NCBI GenBank assembly: GCA_964477815.1
Contig: CAYZEO010000001.1
Location: 46,506-110,505, forward strand
Length of the DNA stretch: 64,000 nt
Direction of reading: 5' to 3'
DNA from: DAOVGZ01 sp964477815
Lineage (GTDB): Bacteria; Babelota; Babeliae; Babelales; Vermiphilaceae
Positions 44,921 through 53,309 of the stretch are shown one piece after another. The notes beneath the pieces are model-generated. The model was given only the letters and a program-made list of their open reading frames with translations, had not been told where the DNA came from and searched no databases. The translations under genes were made by a program, and so were the position numbers. Each line of letters starts with the position of its first letter. The stretch's first letter is position 1.

Positions 44921-45319
44921 CTAAAAGCTTCCTTCACTGCTTCCACCTTTGCCTTCATTATAATCTTTAATTCCCTGTTGTAGGGCCTGCAGAGGCAAAA
45001 GAGCACATCGAATACGCATTGGACCGAGTGGCATACCTATAAGCTTAAGCATAAAATCTTTATCAAGCTTTAAAAGCTCTTCAATCGGCTTACCCTGAGT
45101 GGACTCAGTAAGCATAGAAGCTGCAGCCTGACTCACAGCACATCCGTCGCCAGTAAACATCAACTTTTTGAGCTTGCCATCCTCAATGTGAGCATCAAAT
45201 CCAACAGAGTCCCCACATGATGGATTAAACTGACCAGTAGAAAAATCTGGATTCTCCAGTCTTCCACGATTTCTAGGATTATGGTAATGATCCATAACAC
45301 GCTCTTTGTATAGCTTCAT
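44921..45319 (-). CDS. sufU: Iron-sulfur scaffold SufU/IscU-like
   Basis: The 132-residue protein matches IscU/NifU-like scaffolds: YHNPRNRGRLENPD, PSCGDSVGFD (first Cys), FTGDGCAVSQAAASMLTE (second Cys), and RIRCALLPLQAL (third Cys). It can accept sulfur from SufS and assemble clusters with SufBCD, whose genes lie about 8 kb away at 53.3-57.3 kb. The Gly/Ser-rich C-terminus is short. It sits directly upstream of nurA, with which it is probably cotranscribed. Confidence 0.88.
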   Translation of the reverse strand: MKLYKERVMDHYHNPRNRGRLENPDFSTGQFNPSCGDSVGFDAHIEDGKLKKLMFTGDGCAVSQAAASMLTESTQGKPIEELLKLDKDFMLKLIGMPLGPMRIRCALLPLQALQQGIKDYNEGKGGSSEGSF

Positions 45320-45408
45320 TATCTCCCCTCAGGATAAATCATCTCGTTTTCACTATTCATAAATATTATGGTACCAATTTCAATTAGGCACAGCAAAGAG
45401 CCAACACA

Positions 45409-45437
45409 AAAAAGCACAGCTGACAATGTCGCCAGCT
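45409..45437. terminator. Hairpin terminator
   Basis: AAAGCACAGCTG (45411-45422) pairs with CAGCTGTGCTTT (45433-45444 region, loop ACAATGTCGC). It has A-rich and T-rich sides, so it can stop both directions. It lies about 50 bases after the exported coiled-coil gene on the minus strand. Confidence 0.75.
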
Positions 45438-45481
45438 GTGCTTTTCGTTATCCAATAAAACGAGAAAGAACCAAAGAACTA

Positions 45482-46465
45482 CTACTTCTTGTCAAGCAGT
45501 TTTTTCAGCCCTTTTTCAAAGCCTGGGTCGATCTTCTTGCTTCTGTTATCAATCGACTTTTTGATCCCCGAAACCTTGTACTTTTGTAAACGTATCTTGG
45601 CTTTTTTAACAAGACTGTGAATAAATGAAAATCTTCCACTAATAAGTGACGTTTTTAACTCATCAAGCTTCTTGCTTTCTGAATCAAGATCTTTTTTTGC
45701 CAGATCACGCTTTTTGATCACAAGGCGCAGAGCTTTATGTGAATCAATAACCTGCTTGATAGCGTTCAATCCTTTAAACGTATCACCCTGAGCTTCTTTC
45801 AACTGTTTTTTGAGTTCTTCAATTTCTTCTTTAGATAGCTTGCCTTGCCCTGCACGCCCAAGGAGATCTTTGAGTTTTTCTTTATTCTTTAGTTTAAGGC
45901 CATCAATAATATTTCCAGCTTCTGAGCATACATCCTTGAATGTTGGCATAGTAAAGAGCAGCTTGCCTGTTATTTTTGCATACATCCAATCAAGCAATTG
46001 ATGGAATACACGAACGGCCCAAGCCCTCTCTTTGTAAGCATTCAACGTCGTTCTGCTATCAAGACGCTTGATTGTGCTGGCCAAACTTGCCAAAACCTTA
46101 ACGACAACCTTGTTATCTTTCCATGATGATTTTACAACGGCTTTTTCTTCTTTCTTATCTTCTACTTTTGCAGGCTTTACTTCAACTTTTGCTTTCTCTT
46201 TTTCAAGCCGCGCTTTTTCTTTCTTCTCTTTCTCTATTCTTTCTTTTTCAAGCCGAGCTTTTTCTTTATTTCTAGCTTCTTCTTTTTCCTTTGCCAACTC
46301 CTTTTCAGGCTTTGAAGCATCCCCATTTTTTTTCAAATCTTTTTTTATAATTTTTGTTCCAATTTGCGAGGGAAGTTGCTGTTCCATGGCAAAAACCGGA
46401 CAAACCATTCCTGCGACAATTAGACCAGAAAAAACGCCCCATCTTGTTTTTAGTGACTTATCCAT
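45482..46465 (-). CDS. Exported Lys/Glu-rich coiled-coil protein
   Basis: The 327-residue protein has a signal peptide (MDKSLKTRWGVFSGLIVAGMVCPVFA) with cleavage expected before MEQQLP. A highly charged region follows, with repeated EKARLEKE blocks (about residues 65-110) and a Val/Lys-rich stretch. The helical C-terminal half is soluble (IDGLKLKNKEKLKDLLGRAGQGKLSKEEIEELKKQLKEAQ). No catalytic motif is visible. It is bounded by terminators, so it is probably monocistronic. Function is unknown; a periplasmic or surface location fits the signal peptide. Confidence 0.75.
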   Translation of the reverse strand: MDKSLKTRWGVFSGLIVAGMVCPVFAMEQQLPSQIGTKIIKKDLKKNGDASKPEKELAKEKEEARNKEKARLEKERIEKEKKEKARLEKEKAKVEVKPAKVEDKKEEKAVVKSSWKDNKVVVKVLASLASTIKRLDSRTTLNAYKERAWAVRVFHQLLDWMYAKITGKLLFTMPTFKDVCSEAGNIIDGLKLKNKEKLKDLLGRAGQGKLSKEEIEELKKQLKEAQGDTFKGLNAIKQVIDSHKALRLVIKKRDLAKKDLDSESKKLDELKTSLISGRFSFIHSLVKKAKIRLQKYKVSGIKKSIDNRSKKIDPGFEKGLKKLLDKK

Positions 46466-46785
46466 AAATTATGTTCCCATCATTTTGTAATTAGTACAAT
46501 AAAACAACGCGCTAAAAATCTATTCCGTCCCTTAAATGCCCTATAACCGGCTACATATATTCTGCATGCATTTGGACGACATCTTTCAGATCAGAAAAAA
46601 TTTCACTTCAAAAAAGCAGTATAGTTACTCGCAGCGTGAAGTCAAGTGGCAACCTGAACATCAAAAACCCCTCTGAAAGGACAAAAAACCTACCCGATTG
46701 ACTTTCTGCGCCCAGAACGTCATGTTGTAAATAAGGTATAAATAAGATATATAAAACCTGAAAAATACTAAGATTGGACATATAA
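46466..46785. other. Intergenic region, 320 bases
   Basis: This region separates the divergent exported coiled-coil and HAD genes. It is AT-rich and holds TTGTAA...TATATA-like sequence about 35-60 bases before the HAD start. I see no ORF or RNA gene that I can support. Confidence 0.4.
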
Positions 46786-47718
46786 ATGGGAAAATTCGTG
46801 TTTTCTGCGCATACATGCGCGCTCATTGGCCTTTTATGCATTTTTACAACAGTCTTATTTCCCCTTGTAAGCGCAACACTCGAATCAGCACAACAGACAC
46901 AAAAACAACAAGAAATCAAAACTATTATTTTCGATCTTGGGGGCGTTCTGTTTAATACAGACAAAACAAGTGCCTTTAAGCAAATCGGGATCATAAAAGT
47001 TTTGAATTATCTTTTAAGACTTCATAATCCATTTCAAATTACAAAAAAACTATACAACATACTCGATGCTGTATGTCCTCTTCCTGAGCAAGCACCCCGA
47101 GCTTTGACGCCCGACGGATCTCGTTTGTTACCTAAAGTTTTTCATGACTGGCTTTCGGGACGACACAGTCCTGCACAAATAAGTGAATCTGTGAGTCTTT
47201 TTATCAGTCAGCATCCAGAACGCTTTGCCAGCGCAACGGAGCAACAGTTAATCAAAGCCGCTGCACAAATGACCTTTACCCCACAATCGATAGCCAAAAT
47301 CCAATGCCCTGTGCAGGCAGGAGTAGAATTCGTAAAAAAATGCAAAAAACAAGGATTTGATGTCATGATTCTTTCCAATCTTGATGCTGAATCATTTAAA
47401 CTTTTGCAAAAAAAATATTCGAATGTATTTGAATTGTTTAAAAAGGAAAATATTTTTATTTCCGGCAAAATGGGACAGATAAAACCAGATCCAGCTATTT
47501 ATGAAACTCTTTTGAGAGATCGATGTCTTGATCCGTCGTCATGCATTTTTATTGATGATCAGAAGGAAAACATAGAGTCTGCACGAAAATTAGGAATTCA
47601 CGGAATCTTGTGCAAAAAGAAAAAGGGATTACTTTGCTCCTCTCCAGACTTTGCGCATGTGCAAAAAGAGCTTGATAAAATTGTAAAAGGAACTACTACT
47701 ATCGCTTCAATCGTTTGA
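46786..47718 (+). CDS. HAD-family phosphatase with N-terminal export signal
   Basis: The 310-residue protein has an N-terminal hydrophobic segment (ALIGLLCIFTTVLFPLVSA) followed by a HAD hydrolase. Motif I is FDLGGVLFNTD, motif II is MILSNLDAESF, motif III Lys is KPDPAIYETLL, and motif IV is IFIDDQKENIESA. Most HAD phosphatases of this type act in the cytoplasm on sugar phosphates, so an exported one is unusual. The segment could instead be an inner-membrane anchor. It is alone on the plus strand and convergent with a VTT gene whose frame overlaps its end by about 20 bases. Confidence 0.82.
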   Translation: MGKFVFSAHTCALIGLLCIFTTVLFPLVSATLESAQQTQKQQEIKTIIFDLGGVLFNTDKTSAFKQIGIIKVLNYLLRLHNPFQITKKLYNILDAVCPLPEQAPRALTPDGSRLLPKVFHDWLSGRHSPAQISESVSLFISQHPERFASATEQQLIKAAAQMTFTPQSIAKIQCPVQAGVEFVKKCKKQGFDVMILSNLDAESFKLLQKKYSNVFELFKKENIFISGKMGQIKPDPAIYETLLRDRCLDPSSCIFIDDQKENIESARKLGIHGILCKKKKGLLCSSPDFAHVQKELDKIVKGTTTIASIV

Positions 47719-48370
47719 AAAAAAGTGGCACAAGGGCAAGCAACGCCAATCCTATCAATAAGGCAATTGTAGAAGTAGAAAAAATATCTTTCGCAGATTT
47801 TATAAAAACAAGCTGTCTTCCGGCCAGAGCATAAATAAGTGAACCAGGCAAAATTCCCACCGCTGTGGTCCACACAAAAGTCCAAAACTTCAGTTTTGTC
47901 ATCCCTGCAAAAACATTGATCAACAAGGTTGGCGTCACAGGCAAAATCTGAAGTGTCAAAAGATAATGATGTCCATGTTTCTCTATGTTCTGATTAAAAT
48001 GCGCTAGTTCTTGTGAATACCATTTTTGCACAAATGAACCAAGAAGATATCGAAACAACAAAAAGGAAATAGCCGCTCCAATTGTTGCACCAACAACCGC
48101 ATACAACGTTCCGGCTGCCGAACCAAAAAAATATCCTGCTGCAATGGTCAGAACAACTGTAATTGGAATTCCCATCACAGCAACGCACACAAAAAGAAAA
48201 ATATAAAGTACAACAGAAAGCGAATATCGCTGTTGAATAAACTGTTCTAGGTGCAAACGATATTCCTGCAAATGTTCTAGAGTCAACAGCTTTCTCCCAC
48301 CTAAAAAATAAATCCCTATCACAACAAGAAGAAAGGCTATACCCCATGAAAAACGATATTTGTGTTTCAT
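47699..48370 (-). CDS. VTT/TVP38-TMEM64 (DedA-like) membrane protein, first
   Basis: The 223-residue protein has four to five membrane segments and the family core GIPITVVLTIAAGYFFGSAAGTLYAVVGATIGAAISFLLFRYLLG. Later it has NVFAGMTKLKFWTFVWTTAVGILPGSLIYALAGRQL. VTT/DedA proteins are linked to phospholipid or undecaprenyl-phosphate movement across the inner membrane. Two paralogs lie 0.7 and 1.4 kb further along on the same strand. It overlaps the end of the convergent HAD gene. Confidence 0.88.
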   Translation of the reverse strand: MKHKYRFSWGIAFLLVVIGIYFLGGRKLLTLEHLQEYRLHLEQFIQQRYSLSVVLYIFLFVCVAVMGIPITVVLTIAAGYFFGSAAGTLYAVVGATIGAAISFLLFRYLLGSFVQKWYSQELAHFNQNIEKHGHHYLLTLQILPVTPTLLINVFAGMTKLKFWTFVWTTAVGILPGSLIYALAGRQLVFIKSAKDIFSTSTIALLIGLALLALVPLFFKRLKR

Positions 48371-48588
48371 CTACCACCTACGCACCATACAACTTCACCT
48401 ATGCTCAAAACTAAAAATTAACACTACTATGGACTATGTGTTTTATGCAATTGTTGTTCAGCCTTTATTTTTTACAAAACAGAACGTTCAATTCTCTTTG
48501 GTATCCTGTTACGATGTTTGTTAAAATATAAAAAGTTAAAATTAAATGAAAATGACCAAGGGGCGGACATCGATAACGAGGGTATTTT

Positions 48589-49038
48589 ATGGGAAAGCTA
48601 AAGCTAAAACACGAACAACTTGTCTCCGCACTTGACAGGTTAGTAGAATCTATCGAAGATCTTGAAAATTTTGAAACACAATCCAAAAAACTCGGAATCG
48701 AAGATACAGAAAGAGGTTATCGATCTTTAAGAGACTCTTTAATACAAAGATTCGAATTAAGTTCAGATCTCTTTTGGAAATATCTGAAACGATACATGAT
48801 AGATGAACAAAAACAAATGGTAGATGTAAACTCCCCCAAAGGAGTAATCCGAGATGCGATCAAAGCAAAGTTGCTAACCGAACTTGATGGAGAAAGATTA
48901 CTTGAAATGATCGATGACCGCAACATGTCCTCTCACATCTACGAGGAGGAAATTGCCGAACAAATTTGCTTTAGAACTGCTGGTCACTACAAACTCATGA
49001 GAACTATAACAGAAAAATATGCCCCCACTCAAAGGTGA
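48589..49038 (+). CDS. HEPN/HI0074-like nucleotidyltransferase-partner protein
   Basis: The 149-residue protein resembles the HI0074/HepT substrate-binding family, four-helix HEPN-related proteins (LVSALDRLVESIEDLENFE, YRSLRDSLIQRFELSSDLFWKYLKRYM, GVIRDAIKAKLL). It has the R-x4-H motif in DDRNMSSHIY (Arg111, His116). In many bacteria such proteins pair with an MNT nucleotidyltransferase as toxin-antitoxin modules. No MNT gene is adjacent here, so it is an orphan or serves another role. GAGGGT precedes ATG 48589. It is bordered on both sides by VTT genes on the opposite strand. Confidence 0.72.
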   Translation: MGKLKLKHEQLVSALDRLVESIEDLENFETQSKKLGIEDTERGYRSLRDSLIQRFELSSDLFWKYLKRYMIDEQKQMVDVNSPKGVIRDAIKAKLLTELDGERLLEMIDDRNMSSHIYEEEIAEQICFRTAGHYKLMRTITEKYAPTQR

Positions 49039-49751
49039 GGATCACTTAAATCTTTAATTGACCTCAACCGCTTCCAACTTTTGAACCATCGTGCAAAAAA
49101 TGGTACTAACGACAAAAATAAGAAAAAAACAGCTACAAGAATAAGTTGGGGTGAAAACACCTCTCTTAAAGATTGAATCGTCATCAATTGTTTGCCTGCA
49201 AAAGCAAAAATAAAAGTTCCCGGTATCATGCCAACAAACGTTGTCCACACAAATGTCCAAAGCGATACATTAGCAAGTCCGCCAAGAACATTTGGAACAA
49301 AAAGCGGTACAATCAAGAAAAAATGCAGCGACAATAAGTAGCTGTAGCCATATTTTTTAAACTCTCTATTGAAGGCACGCAAGCGATCTTTATATTTTTC
49401 GTGTAACACTTTTCCAAAAAGATGTCGTATCAGCAGAAATGAAACAGTAGAACCTAATGTTGCGCCAAGATTTGCAAGCAAGGCACCACGAACTACCCCA
49501 AAAAAAAATCCTCCTGCAATGCTCATCATCACAAACACAGGCAAAGACAACGTTATGGCAGCGGCATACGTTCCTACATAGCCAACAACAAAAAGCCAAA
49601 AATTTTTATCAATAAGATTTTGCAACCATTTTCTGTTTGATTTAATCGATTCTAAACTGATGTACTTCCCAATATTTAAGTAACGCAGCAGCAAAATGAT
49701 GCACACAATAAGTAGACCAATAATAATTCTTTTTTTATGAGATCCCTTCAT
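49029..49751 (-). CDS. VTT/TVP38-TMEM64 (DedA-like) membrane protein, second
   Basis: The 240-residue protein has the same fold as the neighbours: SIAGGFFFGVVRGALLANLGATLGSTVSFLLIRHLFG and NVLGGLANVSLWTFVWTTFVGMIPGTFIFAFAGKQL. It has a basic first span (KKRIIIGLLIVCIILLL) and a basic tail (FARWFKSWKRLRSIKD). The start codon overlaps the stop of the third paralog upstream by four bases (ATGA), so both are translated together. The family is clear; substrate and direction of lipid movement are unknown. Confidence 0.88.
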   Translation of the reverse strand: MKGSHKKRIIIGLLIVCIILLLRYLNIGKYISLESIKSNRKWLQNLIDKNFWLFVVGYVGTYAAAITLSLPVFVMMSIAGGFFFGVVRGALLANLGATLGSTVSFLLIRHLFGKVLHEKYKDRLRAFNREFKKYGYSYLLSLHFFLIVPLFVPNVLGGLANVSLWTFVWTTFVGMIPGTFIFAFAGKQLMTIQSLREVFSPQLILVAVFFLFLSLVPFFARWFKSWKRLRSIKDLSDPHL

Positions 49752-50437
49752 AAAAGTTTCCCCCCTCTCAAACGCTGAATGACCAAAGGAATTAACATAA
49801 CCAAAATCAAAAGAATGAATGCAAAAATAACATTAAATGAAAAAATCTCACTCATAGACGTTATATTTGTGAATCGACTACCTGCAAATGTATAAACCAA
49901 AGAGATTGGTATACATCCAACAAACGTTGTCCAAATTATTGTCCACAATCTAATATCTGACAATGCCGCCAAAACATTAATAACCGCATACGGAACCATA
50001 GTCGAAAAATTCAAAATCAGCAGGTATGAAGCTCCATATTTTTTTATACTTTGTTCTAATCTTTCAAGTCGCTTACCGTATTTTTTGTTCACAACATCGG
50101 TCAGACCTTTACGAAAAATGAGAAATGCTATCGATGCTCCTGCAGTCGCACTTACTGTTGCATACAATGTACCTCGAATAAAACCAAATAAAAAACCCCC
50201 CAGAACAGTCAAAGGACCAGTTATTGGGAGTGAAAACGCAATCATGGCAACAAATAGTGCGATATACAGTCCAACAGAGAGCAAATAATTACGCTGCACA
50301 AACTGCAACATCGCTAAGCTGTTTTTTTGTAACCGTGCAAGACTAAAAAAATCATCGACATCAAAATAGTAAAAAATGGCTATACAGATGATAAAAAAAA
50401 CCAGAACGCCCAGCCAGATCAATTTTTTCTTCTTCAC
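49748..50437 (-). CDS. VTT/TVP38-TMEM64 (DedA-like) membrane protein, third
   Basis: The 229-residue paralog begins KKKKLIWLGVLVFFIICIAIFYY and shows LGGFLFGFIRGTLYATVSATAGASIAFLIFRKGL and NVLAALSDIRLWTIIWTTFVGCIPISLVYTFAGSRF. The repeated FxWTTFVG element of the second half is shared by all three. It leads a two-gene unit with the second paralog. Three close copies in 2.7 kb suggest local duplication with later divergence. Confidence 0.88.
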   Translation of the reverse strand: MKKKKLIWLGVLVFFIICIAIFYYFDVDDFFSLARLQKNSLAMLQFVQRNYLLSVGLYIALFVAMIAFSLPITGPLTVLGGFLFGFIRGTLYATVSATAGASIAFLIFRKGLTDVVNKKYGKRLERLEQSIKKYGASYLLILNFSTMVPYAVINVLAALSDIRLWTIIWTTFVGCIPISLVYTFAGSRFTNITSMSEIFSFNVIFAFILLILVMLIPLVIQRLRGGKLL

Positions 50438-50540
50438 AGATGATCCCCCTGCCCCAAAATAGAATTTCCCTCAAGCTCCACTTATCTTACATTAGGCGAT
50501 TTTTACAATAATGGGCAATGGTTTTAAAATTGCTTGATCA

Positions 50541-50581
50541 AAAAAAGATCCGCAGCCGATAAAGACTGCGGATCTTTTTTT
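50541..50581. terminator. Bidirectional terminator
   Basis: GATCCGCAG (50547-50555) pairs with CTGCGGATC (50566-50574) around CCGATAAAGA, with A and T tracts on the two sides. It lies between the VTT operon (upstream side) and the exported coiled-coil gene that ends at 50606. Confidence 0.85.
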
Positions 50582-50605
50582 ATAAAATTATTTTATCGGC
50601 TGAAT

Positions 50606-51445
50606 TTAGATATTTTTTGAATCTATTTTTATTTTCTTCTCGAGCTCAGTCAGCTTTTCAAGCCCAACCTTAAGTTTTTCGTGTTTCTTTTTGAATTCAT
50701 CGAAATCTTTTTTGAGCTTTTCCTTTTCTTTTGTAGCTTTTATTCTAAGGGTCTTACTAATATTCTTACTAATATTAAGATCTTTTTTCAATTTATCGCA
50801 CTTATTGACCAGATGCTGATGGCGGAAATAATATAATCCGCTCAAAAGTCCACCAAATAGAACATAACCCTTACATTTCCACATATCCCAAAAACCACCT
50901 CGAAACAAAAATGGCAACGACGTTAGCACCGTACCTCCAAGCATCCATTTGAAAGTTTTGACAATTCTGGATTCGTTGAACCACCTCCACTTTTCTTTTG
51001 CCTCCTGCTCAAGCTTGTTGCGAATTTCTCTTTTCCATTCTTTTAGCTTTTTATCAAAACTATTCACTCCATCGAAAAGATTTTTTTCCAAAGTCTTACT
51101 AAACATTTTTACAAACATTTGAAGAGTTTCTTTAAGCCTAGGAGAACCTTCTTTTACAGCTTTTTTAAGCCTTGCGATTTCCTTTTCAACTTTTTCTTTA
51201 GCAATCTTCTCTTTGCCGCTGATTATTTCAGAAAGTTTACTTTCAACAGCTTTGATTATTGCATTGGTCAATACTTCCCAGTCAAAGTTAAAACCACCAT
51301 TCCAAAAAACTTTATCTTTTTTCTTCTTTTTTTCTTCAATTTTTATGACTTCCTTCTTCTCCTGACTCGCAAACATTGGTTGCGCGGCAGAAAAACAGAT
51401 TACTCCAGCAAGAAACAAACTTGAAATTTTTGATACCTTTTTCAC
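50606..51445 (-). CDS. Exported protein: signal, two membrane spans, coiled coil (copy 1)
   Basis: The 279-residue product has a signal peptide (MKKVSKISSLFLAGVICFSAAQPMFA, then SQEKKE) and a charged helical part (KEKVEKEIARLKKAVKEG). A pair of hydrophobic segments follows (MLGGTVLTSLPFLFRGG and GYVLFGGLLSGLYYF), then a C-terminal coiled coil (NKCDKLKKDLNISKNI...KKDFDEFKKKHEKLKVGLEKL). The start is a GTG after AAAGGGG. Its leader resembles that of the next gene (GGGGTTTGTC and GAGGTTTGCC before the start codon). Function is unknown. Confidence 0.7.
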   Translation of the reverse strand: MKKVSKISSLFLAGVICFSAAQPMFASQEKKEVIKIEEKKKKKDKVFWNGGFNFDWEVLTNAIIKAVESKLSEIISGKEKIAKEKVEKEIARLKKAVKEGSPRLKETLQMFVKMFSKTLEKNLFDGVNSFDKKLKEWKREIRNKLEQEAKEKWRWFNESRIVKTFKWMLGGTVLTSLPFLFRGGFWDMWKCKGYVLFGGLLSGLYYFRHQHLVNKCDKLKKDLNISKNISKTLRIKATKEKEKLKKDFDEFKKKHEKLKVGLEKLTELEKKIKIDSKNI

Positions 51446-51480
51446 GACAAACCCCTTTATATTCTTTATAACCTCACATT

Positions 51481-51975
51481 TTAATTGTTCGTAGAACCTT
51501 GCTGTTTGTAACCAATCTTACCTTTTGGGTCAATTAAATTAACCCACTCTGTATTTTGATTATTCAAATAATTGACCGTTTGTTTCAAACTTTCATTTTC
51601 CTGGCTCTTTTCTACAAGCACCTTCCACACAGCGGCACCTCCCACTTTAAACCGCTCACATTCTTGTCTTAACCGCCCGTAGTCACTAAAAAAATGATAA
51701 AAAGCATATCCAAGCACGGAGCCCCACAGCAGACCAAAAGCCGCTCCAGAAGATTCCGGCAACTTTAACCTGTTGCAAAACTTATTTATTAGATATCCAC
51801 CGCCAATAAAACCCAGTGCAATCGGTACACTTTTTACAATATCCTTAAAAATTCCACCTATAACGCTAGATTTAGGAGTTTTTTTTGGCTCCTGACTTGC
51901 AAATACTGGTTGCGTAGCGAAAAAACAAACTGCTGCAGTAAGAAGTATTTTAGATATTTTCGATGCCTTTTTCAT
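51481..51975 (-). CDS. Exported protein: signal, two membrane spans, helix (copy 2)
   Basis: ATG 51975 follows AGGAGG by seven bases, so the longer frame from 52008 is not used. The 163-residue product has a signal peptide (MKKASKISKILLTAAVCFFATQPVFASQE) that closely matches that of the neighbour (MKKVSKISSLFLAGVICFSAAQPMFASQE). Two glycine-rich membrane segments (SVPIALGFIGGGYLINKF, AAFGLLWGSVLGYAFYHFF) come next, then a short helical tail. It appears to be a shortened or diverged copy of that protein. Confidence 0.7.
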   Translation of the reverse strand: MKKASKISKILLTAAVCFFATQPVFASQEPKKTPKSSVIGGIFKDIVKSVPIALGFIGGGYLINKFCNRLKLPESSGAAFGLLWGSVLGYAFYHFFSDYGRLRQECERFKVGGAAVWKVLVEKSQENESLKQTVNYLNNQNTEWVNLIDPKGKIGYKQQGSTNN

Positions 51976-52207
51976 GGCAAACCTCCTAAAAACCATTTTC
52001 AACCTCACACTTTAATTATCTATTATGATATTAGCACGGCAGACGCAACCTCTCAACAGGGGGCGAAATATTTCAGATAGAAAAAAGGCAGGACAGCAAG
52101 CCTGCTGATTCGCCCTCCCAAAGGACCGATTGAAACTGCCGGCCTCAATTGGAAAAAATGGCTCTTTCGGGAAAAAAGCCTGCCCACCGTAGCTTTATAC
52201 TGAGATG

Positions 52208-52252
52208 AGAAAAATCAGCAACACCTCGATAATGAGATGCTGCTGATTTTGA
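52208..52252 (-). terminator. Hairpin downstream of exported-protein gene
   Basis: On the minus strand AAAATCAGCAGCATCTC pairs with GAGGTGTTGCTGATTTT (about 52213-52230 with 52237-52252). It lies about 25 bases after the stop codon at 52278. A related hairpin region with CCGTAGCTTTA lies just beyond it at 52192. Confidence 0.55.
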
Positions 52253-52277
52253 GTTGCTGAAGTGGGAGGCAAGGAGA

Positions 52278-53219
52278 TTAATTCTTCACACTTCCTCTAG
52301 ACGCGCTTAGCGAAAAATACTTCTTAAATAGGCTTTCCTGATTTTTTCCAGTCTTTTCAATTTTTTCAGTGAGAAAATCTTTAGTCTGCTGATTAAACTG
52401 ATTTCCACGAGTAACCAAATTCTTTATATCATTCTGCCCATTGAGAATTTTCACCTGACCTTTGGCAAGTTCTGAAAGTTTGATGTTTGTCTTATTTGCA
52501 ATTAAGCGAACATTTTTATCAAGATTGACGAGTTTGTTATCAACACCAAGCAATAAAATTGAATTTCCAGAAGTCTGGTCACTTAGTCTATCCAGCAAGT
52601 TAACTACGCAGTTATGCTTTTTTTCACGATCCTTGCGAGCGCTTACCTGCCCACTATTTAAAATTCCTAAAACCTTTTTTACATTTTCATTTATTTTCTT
52701 TTGATTTGTTGCAATTATCTTTTGATTTTTTGCTAACCTACTCTGCCCTTTGCTCCAAGAAGAGAGCAATGACCATCCTGCACCAAAAGTTCCAACAAAC
52801 AAATATTGCAAAAGTCCTCCTCTTCTAGTACCAAGAAACCTTCTAACCAGCCGAGGAGAATAAGTGTAGAATCCCCATGCACAAACTACACCAAGAATCC
52901 CCCAAAAACTCATCTTGGCTCCATTGCTCTTAATACCATGCTTTATGAACTTACCGGGACTAAGAAATGGGTTTGGCCAAGGCTTTTTATCTATCAAATC
53001 CACTTTTGTATCTACTTTTCCCATCTTATCAATAATATCATTGATATTCTGAGTTCTCTTATTTTTTTTATTGAGAGGAACGCTTGAGACTCCCCCATTT
53101 TCAATTGGAAAAACAGAAATTTCACCCTGAGAACCCTTCATCCCGTTCATTTGACCACAAGAAGAAAAAAGAAGTCCGGTCAAAAGAAAAAGTTTTGAAT
53201 AAAAGGTAAAATTTTTCAT
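52278..53219 (-). CDS. Exported protein: signal, two membrane spans, coiled coil (copy 3)
   Basis: ATG 53219 follows GGAG by seven bases. The 313-residue protein has a signal peptide with a possible lipobox (LLTGLLFSSC) and an acidic-basic spacer. A pair of hydrophobic segments (MSFWGILGVVCAWGFYTY and LLQYLFVGTFGAGWSLLSSW) leads to a long coiled coil rich in Asn/Lys (KNQKIIATNQKKINENVKKVL, LVNLDKNVRLIANKTNIKLSEL). The architecture copies the two genes downstream, but the sequences differ. Function is unknown. Confidence 0.7.
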   Translation of the reverse strand: MKNFTFYSKLFLLTGLLFSSCGQMNGMKGSQGEISVFPIENGGVSSVPLNKKNKRTQNINDIIDKMGKVDTKVDLIDKKPWPNPFLSPGKFIKHGIKSNGAKMSFWGILGVVCAWGFYTYSPRLVRRFLGTRRGGLLQYLFVGTFGAGWSLLSSWSKGQSRLAKNQKIIATNQKKINENVKKVLGILNSGQVSARKDREKKHNCVVNLLDRLSDQTSGNSILLLGVDNKLVNLDKNVRLIANKTNIKLSELAKGQVKILNGQNDIKNLVTRGNQFNQQTKDFLTEKIEKTGKNQESLFKKYFSLSASRGSVKN

Positions 53220-53309
53220 AAAGAACTCCAAAAGAAGCAGTAATTTTTTTGATCATTCAGATTGAACAAAAGTAGCAAGAATAAGGGATTAAATCAAGGT
53301 TTTGGAATT

